Source: Dugong dugon
Lineage: Eukaryota; Chordata; Mammalia; Sirenia; Dugongidae
Assembly: GCA_030035585.1 (NCBI GenBank)
Contig: CM057465.1
Span: 5,989,501 to 6,053,500, forward strand
DNA: 64,000 bases
Direction of reading: 5' to 3'
The notes under the pieces: model-generated
The model's input: the letters and a program-made list of their open reading frames with translations, nothing else
Told to the model about the DNA's origin: nothing
The model's database searches: none
Translations under genes and position numbers: made by a program
In this document: positions 10,413 to 21,348 of the stretch, in pieces
How the letters are laid out: every line of letters starts with the position of its first letter
Numbering within the stretch: the stretch's first letter is position 1

Positions 10413-12540
10413 GCTCTCCCTGGGTCACACACAGTCCACTGAGGACAAACCCCTCAGCCTCTTGGCCTCATGTGACCACCTCGACTTTCTTCATGGGCTG
10501 AGAGGGATCTGACTGGGGCAACCACCTGCCCCCGGGGCCTGGGCTGGCCCTGTGCTGTCCCTCCGTTCTCAGAGCCACCCATGGAGAAATTTATCCAGCA
10601 GGGGCTGGAGCCCCACCTGCCTCCACGCACCTCCTGGCCTGTCCCCACCCAGAGGCCACTGGAAGGCTGGGTGAGGAGAGAGTGGGATGCTGGTGGGGGC
10701 TGAAGCCAAGCCTGAGGCCTTCCTGGACAGCCCTGGACTCGGCGCAGGAATGGGACGGCTGCTCTCAGGAGAAGGGAGTCAGGATAGGGGGTGCAGCCAG
10801 AAGGGCCTGGGCCTCACCCTGCTTGTCTCCGTGCCTTTGTTTCCTCTTTGACCTGCGGTGGGGTCTGGCCTCAGGGTGCCTGGGAGTCTATCCAGCTGGG
10901 TCTGGCTCCAGTGCCCCTGGGGTCTTCCTTGCCTCCACAGGCTGGGGGGCAGCCCTGAGGCACGGGGGCTCAGCACCCCTTGGCTGCCGCTGGGCCTGGC
11001 TGCTCCCTGAGGCCCTGCCGAGCCCACCCGAGCCTGCGGTAACCGCATGCACGGAAGGATGAACGGCATTCCAGCCGAGGGCCGGCAGGCATGCGGCGGG
11101 GCCGGTTTGGCCACTGCCCGCTGTCCCCGGCAGCTCGGTATTGGGCAGAAGTGCCGATCAAACAGCCCCCGTCTGCTCTGTGCCCAGCCTGGCACCCACA
11201 GAGCCTCACCCCCGCCCCAGATCCCAGAGTAGGGCCCGCCAGGCCAACTTTTCCGGGAGGATGCACCCCTTGGGGCAGGAGGACAGGAGGTGGGGTGCAC
11301 AGAGAGGAGAGCACTGGACTCTGAGTCCAGGTCTTGCCCCTTCCTGACCCCGCCTGCACAGGCAGCCTCTGGTCACAATCCTTTCGAGGTGCCGCCTCAG
11401 TTTCCCCATCTGGACAGCGAGAGGTGGCCTCACTGGCGGGGCCAGGCCGGGCAGTTTGGCGGGTGGCCCCGGTTCCCCATGAGACGGTAAGAAAATCCGC
11501 GGTGGTGGCTACAGCAGAACGCCTGGGTCTGGCTACTCCCACAGAAACAGGAATGAGGAAGGAGCTTGGAGCAAGCCAGGGCCCAGGTGCCCAGACTGTA
11601 CTTGGGTCTTGGCTGCGGTTCAAGCCCGCCAGCCGGCCCAGCCCTGGCCTCTCAGGCGCACTATACATCCTCCAAGGGGCCCCGGCCTTCCTGGGGCGTG
11701 GAGCCCACACTGCCCACCTGGGCTGGGATGCCACCTGACCCCCAGCCCAGGCTCTGCCTCTAAAGCCAATGTTTCAGAGGCATGGCCCCCACCAGCCCCG
11801 CAGTGGCTCGTTCTACCCCCAGAGGGACCCCTCCTACCCCTCGTTCTGGCCAGCCTGCCCATTGCTGGCCTCTGCACACACCAGATGCCTCCTAGCGCTC
11901 AAACTCAAGCTGTTCGCTCTCCGACCTGCCTCCCTGCTCCACTGTGGGCGAGCAGACAGACAGACAGACTGCCACGCAATGTCCCAAGGCAGAATGAATC
12001 TTTCCCAGGGTGGGATTGGGAGGCAGCGGGAGCCAAGAGCTCTAGAAATACATCTATACTATCAACTCATTCATTCCTCATTCACTCATTCAGGCCCCGG
12101 GCTGCCCCAGGGACCGGGGGTGGCTCACTCTAGCCCTGACCCCCAGGGGCTCCAGCCCTTCGCCCCTCCTCCCCGTGGGTGGCCGGCAGTCCATGTGGAG
12201 ATGCGGTCTGCTGACAGAGGCAGCCTGGGAGCCAGAAAAGGGCTTTGATGACTGGCTCCAGGTCTCAGGCCTCAGCTTCCCCATCTGCAGAATGGGCATA
12301 AGAAGAACTCAGGCTCTGCTCTGTCCACTCTCTGCTCAGGCTGAGCTTTAGCGTCAGGATCTCCCACCCCAGCCATGCCCAGGGCTGCCCCCGCCGCTGC
12401 CCAGCTGCTGTTGCCCTGCTCCAAGCCCTCCTGGGCCTGGCGGGGAGGCTGTCTCCTTGGGGTGGCCTTCAGGGTCTGTCCTGGCTCCTCTGCCTCATCT
12501 CTCATGGCGTCCCTTTACCCACCCCCACACAGAGCCCCCA
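10413..12540. other. GC-rich intergenic sequence
   Basis: Mostly unique GC-rich DNA downstream of the minisatellite. The only items seen are a MIR at about 11305-11425, a short CAGA run near 11955, an ATTC-type run near 12065-12090, and a MIR-like core near 12265-12300. No open frame shows coding bias. Confidence 0.6.
11305..11425 (+). repeat. MIR fragment
   Basis: GCACTGGACTCTGAGTCCAG, then GCCTCAGTTTCCCCATCTGG, is a sense MIR with its central part partly lost. Confidence 0.6.
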
Positions 12541-12544
12541 GCCC

Positions 12545-12710
12545 TGCTGGCACGCCCCCTGCTCCAGACCTGCCACTGTGTGTGTCCTCTGGGCCTTTGC
12601 CCCCATGGTGCCCTAGCCTGGGTTGCCCTCTCTCCTACCACCCCTCACCCACATGCACCTCTCCCGTGAGGCCCGTCTTCTCCAAGATCACTGGGGGACC
12701 AGCTCACTCT
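12545..12710 (+). repeat. L2 LINE 3' fragment
   Basis: GGGCCTTTGCCCCCATGGTG followed by a CCTGGGTTGCCCTCTC-type segment and TGAGGCCCGTCTTCTCC matches the part of LINE-2 just before its 3' end. Confidence 0.55.
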
Positions 12711-12834
12711 CTGCCCTCCCGACCCAGCTCTCACCCCCATGGGCGAGGCCCCCATTCCTGGACTGCCCCTGTCTCCCAAGCAGGCTGAGGCCCCATGGAA
12801 GACTGACCACACCCCCATGCTGGACACAACACCC

Positions 12835-12965
12835 CTCCCCCAAATCAGTGAGCACTGGCTCCATTTTATAGATGGGAAAACCAAGGCACAAAGAAATAGA
12901 GGGATCTGTCCCAGGTCACACAGCCAATGAGAAGATGAATTAGGATTTCAACTCTAGGCCTCTGG
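12835..12965 (-). repeat. MIR fragment
   Basis: CCATTTTATAGATGGGAAAA with CAGGTCACACAGCCAATGAG and the TTTCAACTCTAGG part of the tRNA-like head is a well preserved reverse MIR. Confidence 0.8.
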
Positions 12966-13004
12966 GGTCAAGGTAAGCCCTCCTTCCACCTGACTCATAT
13001 GCAT

Positions 13005-13070
13005 CCTCCCACGAGGGGAAACTGAGGCCCAGGGACCTTGTCCAAGGCCACACAGTGAGTGAATGGGAAG
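13005..13070 (-). repeat. MIR fragment
   Basis: GGGGAAACTGAGGCCCAGGG and AAGGCCACACAGTGAGTGAA, a second reverse MIR core next to the one at 12835. Confidence 0.7.
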
Positions 13071-15914
13071 GGGACAGCTAAGACGGGGCTTAGTGGGACG
13101 GCGACAAGTAACACTCCATCACCTAAGACAGAACAGGAAAGACTGGGTTCAAAAGTAGCGGGGAAGCTCTGGGTGAGACACCAGGGTGAACTTCCTAACT
13201 GCCAGGGCTGGGAAGCCAGGGAGGGAAGTGAAGAAGGAGGAGCCATGGGGCTGCCTGGGGTGGGTGGGGCCAGTGGTCAGAGGTGGCAAAGGGGCAGGTA
13301 GGCGGGTGGGAGGGGACGAGAGAGGCGAGGAAGCCAAGTCATGGAGCCATCTTGTCCTCCCGCAAACAGGAAAAGCTGGAGCTCCCAGCCGGCAGCTGGT
13401 GTCTTCTCTTGGGAGGCACCGCAAGGGGAGCTGGGCAGTTCAGCTGGTTGTATGCCCAGGGTCCTGCCTGCTGCTGCTGCTCTGGCCCTTTTTCCTCCTG
13501 AGTTGGCATCAGCTCTCCTTCTCTGGACTCCACCTGCCTGTTTCCCGGGACCTTGGTCTTGAAGGACCCCGGCTCGAAGGGCTGCCTGGCCTGGGCACCC
13601 AGGACCTTCAGGAGCCAGACCCTGTGAGTCTTCAGAGGCCTGAGAGCTACAGGCCCAGCGCCCCACACAGCGCCCAGCAGAGGCCCAGGGTGGGCCAGTG
13701 GACGTACAGATGCCTGGTGAGGGGACCCAGGGCCACTGAAGGCTCGCATGAGTCAGGGTGAGGTCAGGTGAGCAGTGCCCCAGCCAGAACCGGGACACTG
13801 AGAGCCTTGCCAGCCCACCTGCCCCACACGGAGCAAGTGGCAGCTGTGCACGGAGGCTGCTGGGCCTCCAGGTGCCTGACTGTCCCCTGTGGCCACCTGC
13901 CTCTGAGCTGCCGACAGGGAGGGTGTAGCTCAGAAACCTCATCCGTGCAAGGAAGCAGCTGAAATGGTGGACACGCAGGCCGAGGTTCAAGCGTCCTCTC
14001 ACTCCACCTGCAGGCAAAGGGCCAATGGCTGGTAGGACAGGGCTGGGACGCCATCCAGGCACGGGACACACAGGTGTCCTTCCTGGGACCTCACTGTCTG
14101 CCCTCTCAGGCCACCCCCACCTGCCCACGGCCTTAGTGAGCCTGAGGGTGACTCCAGGACCTGGGTTCTCCCGAGACCAGCCCAATGGAGGGACTTGGCT
14201 GGCAACATTGGTGTCTGCAGTTCCCGAAGCCCCTGCCCAGAGCTGCCCAGTTAGCTGCTGCGAGGCTGGGCTACAGTGAGGCTCTTCTGCTGGCTCGGCC
14301 CGTGTACCTGACACCACGCCGTCCCAGAGCGGGCTGGGGGCCTCACCTGAGTCCTTCCCAGGTTTCCTTGTGGCCCCTGATCCGTGCTCTCCACAAGCAG
14401 GTGGGATGTCACATCCATCCATTCACATGCTCCTTCCTTCCTGCTTCTTTCCTCCTCCATCACTGTTGAGCACCTCAGGGCCCAGAGCTGAATGGGGCCC
14501 TGCGGGTCCAAGAGCTGAGTCCCAAATGGGGTGTCCCTTTAACTGGCTCCCAGGCCAGGATAGGAGTGGGGGGGCGGGTGGCAGAATGATGAATAACCAA
14601 GCCCTTTCAGCCCCATAACGCAGGCTGCAATGGGGGGAAATCGGCTGGGGACACGGGGTGTCTGGAACCTGGCTTTGGTGGTGCTGGGGGCTGGGTAAAG
14701 GCTCCTGGGGCAAGTGACATCTAAGCTGAGGCTGGAAGGAAAACTAGGAAAGGGCAGGGAGGGGTCTGGAGGAGGCAGAGGGGGGCTTTGGGGAAAGGGA
14801 GAGAGGTGAATGAGGACCTGGGGTGGGGCCTGGGGTTAACTGAAGGGACCACGGAACATGGAGTTTGGGGTGCTGGGGATGGGGAGAGTGGAAATGGGAG
14901 AGCAGCCCCAGAGCTGACAAGTTCTGGAAGGTTCTGGAAGGATGGAGGGAACCTTGCACCGAGGCCTGAGTTTTCTAGCATTTGCAGACTCTCTCACTGC
15001 CCCTCACCTCTCCTTTCCGTGGCTAACACAGTCCTGTGCTCCCTGGACAAAGGTCCTGCGTGCCAGCTGGCCTCCCCAACACCGCCGTGCAAAAGTGTCC
15101 CAAAGAAGAGCCAGCAAGAGGAGTGTGGGAACAGGCTGGGCACTGGGGCCTCTTCTGAGGCTGCTCCTAGACCCCCCCCCCACCAAGCCTCCACTGGGCC
15201 TGGGTCTCTGGAAGATTTCTAGGTCCCACCAGCTCAACCAAAACATTCCAGAAGGGGCTTCTCCGTCCCTCCTCCAGGCCTCGATAGCACTCTGTGGACT
15301 GGGGCTTGCCCTGGGGGCTCCCACCAGAGGGCCTGCTCTCACGGGGCAGGCAGCCCCGGGCTCCCCGTGTCTGCCCCCGGCCGCTAAGGGAGTGGACATG
15401 GGCTTGTCAAAGGATCCCCACATGGACGGGGTGACTAACGCCTGCCTCCCTGCCTGGGTTCTCAGGAAGAAGATTGATTAAATCTCAATGACAAACACTG
15501 TGGAAGCAGAGGGTGGTGGGCAGTGGGCGGTGGCAGCTGAGTCACCAGGACAGCCCTTTGCAGGGCGGGGCACGCCCCTTGCTCAAAGGGCCCGGCTCCA
15601 GGGAAAGTCTGCCACTGTCAGGGCCTGCCAGGTCCCCCACCTGGAAGACTGTGAGGAGAGCCCAGCGGGGCAGGGAGGCAAGCCTTGGGTATATAAGGAA
15701 GGCCTTTCTCAGGGCCTGAGCTGCTGGAAGCAGTGAGCTCTCCATCACTAGAGGAATTCAAGCACGGTTTGATCTCCATGTAGCAGAGAGGGAAGTATGT
15801 GGCCCCTAGGTCTTCTGGTTCCGCATTCTCAGATGTGGAGGGCGTATGTGTTTACATCTAGGATTCCAGGAGTCTTGGTTCTGTGGTTTGAAAGATTCAC
15901 AGTTCTGGGCCAAG
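13071..15914. other. GC-rich intergenic sequence
   Basis: Unique GC-rich DNA with no gene. A long minus-strand open frame over 13277-14422 has no recognisable domain, no splice or translation context and arginine/proline/serine-rich composition, so it is treated as chance. A heat-shock-element-like repeat is at 14922-14939, a short L2-like piece at about 14700-14760 and a C run near 15173. Confidence 0.6.
14922..14939. promoter_or_regulatory. Four-unit heat-shock element
   Basis: The sequence TTC-TG-GAA-GG-TTC-TG-GAA has four alternating nGAAn/nTTCn units with exact 5-bp spacing, the pattern bound by HSF trimers. It arises from a tandem GTTCTGGAAG decamer, so it may be a chance duplication. 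There is no promoter evidence nearby. Confidence 0.4.
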
Positions 15915-16325
15915 GTCCCACTGGGTGTCTGGTGCTGGCACTGGTGTACAGCAGGGGACAAGATAGGCAGAGGTCCTGCCCTCAGGGAACTTACATCTGG
16001 AGGAGCCACAGGAGACTTACGAGGGTACCCTGAAGGATGCAGCATGGGAGAGAGTGATCAAGGCCGAGAACACCAGGGCGGGCTGTGTAGGACCGGAGGG
16101 TCAGGTTGGCTATCAATCCCTCGGGGTGGGGAGATACGGGCTGGGGCGCCCCTGGCGGCCAGTGTGCTGGACTAGAGTGGGGGAAGAGAGCACTGGAGGA
16201 GACGGGGGCAGACAGGTAGTGGGGTTCAGCTCATGGGTACCTCGTGGCCACTGTGAGGACATGGGCTCTCCTCCCCTTGCATCCAGAGACACTGCAGGTT
16301 TTTGGCAGAGGGGGAATGTAGGACG
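15915..16325 (-). repeat. L2 LINE fragments
   Basis: A segment near 15950-16000 (GGGGACAAGATAGGCAGAGG, CAGGGAACTTACATCTGGAG) and another near 16290-16325 (TTTGGCAGAGGGGGAATGTA) match reverse-complemented LINE-2. Confidence 0.5.
16146..16162 (-). promoter_or_regulatory. CTCF-like site
   Basis: GCGCCCCTGGCGGCCAG matches the core of the CTCF motif in reverse orientation (CCCCTGGCGGC plus the GCC extension), with one fewer C in the upstream run than the consensus. It contains CpGs, so it could be methylation-sensitive. Motif reading only. Confidence 0.35.
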
Positions 16326-16332
16326 TGTTTTC

Positions 16333-17060
16333 TTTTTTAATTGTGGTAAAACATATATGACTCTAAACTTGCTATTGTCGTGCTGTTAGCTGCCGCCTAG
16401 TTAGCTCTGCCCCACGGTGACCATAGGTACAACGGACGGAGATGGTGCCCGGTCCTGCACCATCTTCACGACTGTTGCTGTATTTGAGCCCATTGGTGCA
16501 GCTATGTGTCAGTCCATCTCAGGTAGGGTCTCCCTCCTTTCTGCTGACCCTCTGCTTTACCAAGCATGATGTCCTTCCTTAGCGATTGCTCTTCCCTGGG
16601 AACGTGTCAAAGTATGCCAGCCCAAGTCTCGCCATCCTTGCTTCTAAGGAGCATTCTGGCTGTACTTCCTCTGAGATGGATTTGTTTGTTCTTCTGCCAG
16701 TCCACCATCTTTTGCATATCCTTCGCGAGTTCGAGTGTACAATTCAGTGGCACGAGTTACATTCACAGTGGTGTGCCTCCGCCATCCGCCTCCCAAACGG
16801 CGTCACCCGGAACAGGAAGTCAGGACCCAGGAAACAATAGTTCCCATCCCCCCTCCCCGGCCCCGGCAACCACCGGTCTCCTTTTGTCTCTGTGAATTTG
16901 ACTCCTGTGGAGACTTCGCCTGAGTGAGGTCACCCTATGTTTGTCCCACATGTCTGACTGATCTCCCCCAGCATGATGCTCTCAGGGTTCATCCGTGCTG
17001 CAGTAGGAACCAGAACGCCACTTCCCTGCCCCTTATGGTGGAACAATACTCAGAAGTGTG
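16333..17060 (-). mobile_element. L1 3' end (antisense), split by an RTE insertion
   Basis: The left part (TTTTTTAATTGTGGTAAAAC to 16368) and the right part from 16730 (GTGTACAATTCAGTGGCACG, ATTTGACTCCTGTGGAGAC, CTCAGGGTTCATCCGTGCTG) are the reverse-complemented 3' UTR of an old mammalian L1. They are contiguous in L1 but separated here by 361 bp of RTE. Truncated; no coding capacity. Confidence 0.85.
16369..16729 (-). mobile_element. RTE/BovB-like LINE 3' fragment inside L1
   Basis: Reverse complement of the 3' end of the afrotherian RTE LINE. Visible are GACCATAGGTACAACGGACG near the 3' terminus, CCCGGTCCTGCACCATCTTC, GCTGACCCTCTGCTTTACCA, CTTCTAAGGAGCATTCTGGC and TTTGTTTGTTCTTCTGCCAG. 5'-truncated, about 360 bp; it lies within the antisense L1, so it is younger than it. 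Confidence 0.85.
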
Positions 17061-19032
17061 GGGACCTCTGATAAGGAAGGACTTACTTCTGACACCACCA
17101 GTAGGGTCCCTCTGGCTACTGTGCAGGGAAATGATACCAACAGCTCCTCCCACATGTGCCCACAGCCCTTTTCAGTTTACAAAGGGGGCCTTATGACCAT
17201 GATCGAGCTCAGCCTCCAGAACCCTCCAGGGATGGTCACGGATGGGTGTGAGGAGCCTCCTGCCCACCCCCCTGAAACTCACCAGAACTTCCCTCCATCC
17301 ACATGCTCGCCCCGCCGCTACTAGCCCTCTCAATGGACACCTCAGAGGGGGTGCCCCCGTCCTCGGCCCCACCCACGTTGGCTCCCAGGCCCTCCCTAAC
17401 CTGCTCTCTGAGGTCACCAGCCTCGTCCCCACACTCTCCCAAGGCCTGGCAGTCCCCTCATGGCCTCTCCATCCATCCCTGAGGGTTGCCCCTGGCAGCT
17501 TGCCCGATGCCACCTCGGCTGACCACCTCCCCCATCTTTTCTGGCCTGACAGAGCCTGGGCCTATGACCTCGAGTCTCTGTGTCCTTGGCTGGCATGGCC
17601 AGTGACCTCATTGATGTCCCTTCTCCTTGGGAGAACTGTCCCCTGAACCTGCCTCTTCCCATCTGCCGACCTGCCTGGAGTGTGCCCCCAGCCCCCAGGG
17701 CCGCTCCACCCTGGCTCCTCTCCATCCCCTACCTTCACAGACACCCCTCCCTGAGAGGCCCTCAGATGCTGCCCTGGTCCAGCGTGAGAACCTGTGGCCG
17801 AGTGTGTCCAGGGCTGCGCAGTGGCCTCCCCGTCCCTCTCAGACCTGGAGGCTGACCCATCACCTCCCTCCATCCCCACCAGCTGTGCCTCGGCCCAGCC
17901 CGCAGCCCCTCCCTCAGACCCCCTTGGGTTTAAACCCGCCCAGGTGCTTCCTCCAGCTGGGACACATCTCCCCCACCAGCTCACTCCTGGTCACCCTATG
18001 GCCTGAGCTGGGACACGCAGTGGGCGTTCGGCACTCAGGCGACCCCCACCCATCACACTGTGCTGGCCTGGTCTGTTTGCTCCTACATGGTGGAAGCTTG
18101 TCGTTATCACTAGTGAATGAAGAGGGGAGGGTGCCAACGCCTCAAAGCCCCTCCCAACCACCCTGCCCCCTCCCGTGGCCCTCGGGCCTGGGCCACCTGC
18201 CCACTTGGGCGTGGGCCGCGCCGCCCCTCCCTCCAGGCGCTGACAGGTCCAGGCCGCCAGGATGGGCAGCCTTAATCCCATAATCATTTTCTGATACCTT
18301 TCAGCCTCCTGTCCCTGGCAGGGAAGTCAAAACTTGGCGGGAGACCTGGAGCGCCAGGACCAAGCATTACACAACCTCAGGTGGGGTGGGGCACGGGGGG
18401 AGGGATCCCCGGGGACACTGGCCCTGGCCTATTTTTAGCCTGGAGCAGAAACCAACCCCAACACACACGACAGGCAGCACAAATACTAGTTTTTATTCTT
18501 AAAGGGGCTCGGGTAGCAGGTTTGGGCCCAAAGCGCATGCTGGTTGAGTCATGCCCGCTGGAGAAGCCTGGCCTGTCCCCCACCGCCACCCAGCACAGCC
18601 TCCGTGGCCCCGACCCAGCTGTGTGCCTCGTCCTTCTGCCAACCAGCCAGGCAGCGTTGCCCTCCCCACCTTCAATCCGGCTGTCCCCTCTCCCAGGTCG
18701 CCCCTGCCCTCTGCCCCTCCACTCAGCAGAAACCTTGCGTCATAAGGTCCGTGGTGACGCCTCCCCTGCCGGGAAGCCTCCCCTGCTTGACTTTCCTGTA
18801 GCCGCTGGACTGGGCCTCTGTGAGCAGTGTTGGGGCAGATGTCCTCCATTCGGGGGTGCCGTTCTGATTGTTCATTGTTGTCTGTGCTGGGCCCTGGGGA
18901 AACAGACACCCCCAAGGACTCAGAGCCTCTTAGAGGGAGTTGCAGGAATGTTCGCTGCCATACAACAAGGGTGGCAGCCATATGGACAGCTGTACTGGGA
19001 GCAGTGGGCACTTGGGGAGCAAGGGACAGTGT
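17061..19032. other. GC-rich intergenic sequence
   Basis: Pyrimidine-rich unique sequence with no repeat I can name and no supported gene. A perfect MEF2-type site is at 18429-18438. The open frames here are C- and P/S/L-rich and have no family resemblance. Confidence 0.55.
18429..18438. promoter_or_regulatory. MEF2-type site
   Basis: CTATTTTTAG is an exact fit to the MEF2 consensus YTA(A/T)4TAR, in a small AT-rich pocket that continues to about 18505 (ACTAGTTTTTATTCTTAAAG). Motif only. Confidence 0.35.
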
Positions 19033-19536
19033 ATGAATTTCCTGGGGCTGCTGTGACAGAGTACCACAAACTTGGAGTCTTAACCCAACAGAAATTTATT
19101 CTCTGACAGTTCTGGAGGCCAGGAGTCCAAAACCAGTATCACTGGGCTGAAATCAAGGTGTCGTCAGGGCCACATTCCCTCCAGAGGCTCTAAGGGAGGA
19201 GCAGTTCCTTGCCTTTTCCAGCTCCTGGTGGCTGCTGGCATTCCTTGGCTGGTGGCCACATCACTGCAATCTTCAAGGTCAACATATTCAATCCTCTCTC
19301 TGCTCCATCTTCTGTCACCTTCTCCTCTGTGTGTCTGTGTCAAATTTCCTTTTGCCTCTCCTTTAAGGATACATGGGTGGCATGTAGGGTTTCCATGGAT
19401 AATCCAGGATAATTTCCCCATTTCAAAATCCTTAACTTCATCACATCTGTAAAGACCCTTTCTGCATGGCAGGTAAAATTCACAGGCTTCAGGGATTAGG
19501 GCCTGATATCTTTGGGGTCTATGATTCAGCCTATTA
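19033..19536 (-). mobile_element. MLT1-type LTR (MaLR/ERVL), antisense
   Basis: About 500 bp of reverse-complemented MLT1-like LTR: TGAATTTCCTGGGGCTGCTG, CAACAGAAATTTATTCTCTG (the complement of the LTR AATAAA region), TTCTGGAGGCCAGGAGTCC, AATCAAGGTGTCGTCAGGGC and CATTCCTTGGCTGGTGGCCA. It is a solo LTR, without internal retroviral sequence. Old mammalian element. Confidence 0.85.
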
Positions 19537-19714
19537 GAACAGCCTTGGCTGCATGACTCAAGGAAACCCTCAGAGGTGGCTCCTCCTGAGCAAAGGATAA
19601 AGTGAGGCCCACCAGGCAGAGGGCAGATCATCAGGCTGCATCCAGAATTTGGGTTTGAGGGAGAAAAATAGGGATCATGGCCACAGTACAGCCCACCAGG
19701 TATGATCGCTGGTT

Positions 19715-19830
19715 GGGTTAACCCTCAGACTACCTTGGGGTCAAGTGTGTCTGGGTTCAAATCCTGGCTCTCACACTCAAGGGTTATAAGTGCCAGCAAA
19801 GCACTTGACCACTGAGCCTGGCTGGGGTCC
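19715..19830 (+). repeat. MIR fragment
   Basis: GTGTCTGGGTTCAAATCCTG followed by GGCTCTCACACT is the tRNA-like head of a sense MIR with its B box intact. Confidence 0.65.
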
Positions 19831-20189
19831 TCACAGCCCATGCCTCTGAGGGCCATCCTGGTCACCAGCAGTAAGTGGCATTGGCATGGAGCAGACTTCT
19901 AATAAACAGTGACTATCGTGTGTGTGACTTGTCTGTCCCTGCCCCAGCCCCTCCTGCCCAGGGACAGTCTTGTTCTTGGTCAGGGTTCCCTTGGTCCTGC
20001 CTCCTTGCCACCTATGGGGCAGGTGAGGCCGTGCTAACATCAGGACCCCAGTCTTCAAGAGCTCTTCCACGCCCAAGCACCATCCACTCCCTTAAATTTG
20101 TACCTTGCACCCGCCTGGCCTCTCTGCTGCCACACAGAGTGACCTCAGCAATGTATACGCTGGCCGTGTCACCACCCACCCAAAGCCTA

Positions 20190-20380
20190 GGGGATGTCAC
20201 AAGTCCTTTCCATCATTTTGGGCCCACGCCTGCTCCTGAGCCTCGTCCTGTCACTCTCTCCTATTCCCACCCCACGGCCTTTGCATTTGCAGCTCCCTCT
20301 GCCTGGAACTCTCCTGCAGACCTCACAGGAGACCTGGCCACCACCCACTCAGACTGGCCTTCCCAGGCCACCAACCTGCA
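20190..20380 (+). repeat. L2 LINE fragment
   Basis: CACGGCCTTTGCATTTGCAG and CTCCCTCTGCCTGGAACTCT are diagnostic of the 3' part of LINE-2 in sense. Confidence 0.7.
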
Positions 20381-21150
20381 GAAGCCACCAGTCACTGGCC
20401 ACCACGCCCCAGAGCTGACTTTCCACCAAGCATGTCTACCAGGCTTCCAGTTGGTTCCTGCACTCAGACGCTCCATGGATGGGGCAGTGCTGGCCTGTTC
20501 ACCGCTGCTGCCCAGGCACAGTGCGGGGCATCCCAGGAAGATAGCAGTGTTGTGTTGAAAGGACCGTGGCTATTTTCCAGGCTTGGGGTCGATGATGAGA
20601 AAATGCCATAAATACCAGAAAGCAAGCATACTTAGGACAAAGACAAAATGGAAAGCTGAACGGATGTTGGAAACTACCAGACTGCCCCAGGGAGCCCTGG
20701 GACAACAGTTAGGCCCAGACCCCTCCATGTGGGGCTTGGGCAGAGGCCCTGGGCCCACCCAGCCTGGCTGGGTTCCGGTTACTATGAGATCCTGAGCTGG
20801 CTGGAGCCTTCCTCCATTGAACGCATTTATTGAGTGCCCACTGTATGCACAGCTGACTTGTGAACAGACTGCTGGGTCCAAGAACACTAAGGGTCAGGGG
20901 ACCTAGACGAGGCCCTCCCCCATCCTCGCGGTCAGAGAGATCTTCTCAGAGAAGAACGGGAGGCAGACGTCTTTCTACCGTGCCCTTGGAGCCTGGCACA
21001 CAGTAGGGCTCGGTGAAGAGATTTTTTTTTAACTCAACTGTACAGAACGGTTCACCAGGACAGATTAGAACAAAAGATCTCACCATCCTGCAGTCCAGAG
21101 TGAAGCAGAGTCTGAGGACTGTTCCAGGTCTGCTTAAGCTGCAAAAGGAT

Positions 21151-21348
21151 AGAGTCCCTGGGGGAAGAAACAGTTAAGCGCTCGACTACGGGCTTAAACG
21201 TTGGCAGGTGGAACCTACCCAGGGGCACCTCAGAAGACAGGCCTGGTGATTTGCTTCTGAAAGGTCACAGCCTTGAACACCCTGTGGAATGGAACTGTTG
21301 TGCTCTGCACACGAGTCAGAATCAACTCAGCGGCACCTGACCACAACA
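21151..21348 (+). mobile_element. AfroSINE
   Basis: Starts AGAGTCCCTGGGGGAAGAAA, keeps CAGTTAAGCGCTCGACTAC, the TACCCAGGGGCACCTCAGA segment and GACAGGCCTGGTGATTTGC, and ends ACGAGTCAGAATCAACTCAG. Nearly full length, moderately diverged. Confidence 0.92.

Noticed and set aside
13277-14422. A 381-codon minus-strand open frame
   Set aside because: Same composition argument; open frames of similar length lie in overlapping frames and no start or splice context supports it.
19033-19536. Possible full endogenous retrovirus at the MLT1 LTR
   Set aside because: Only a single LTR is seen; no internal gag/pol-like sequence or second LTR lies within reach.
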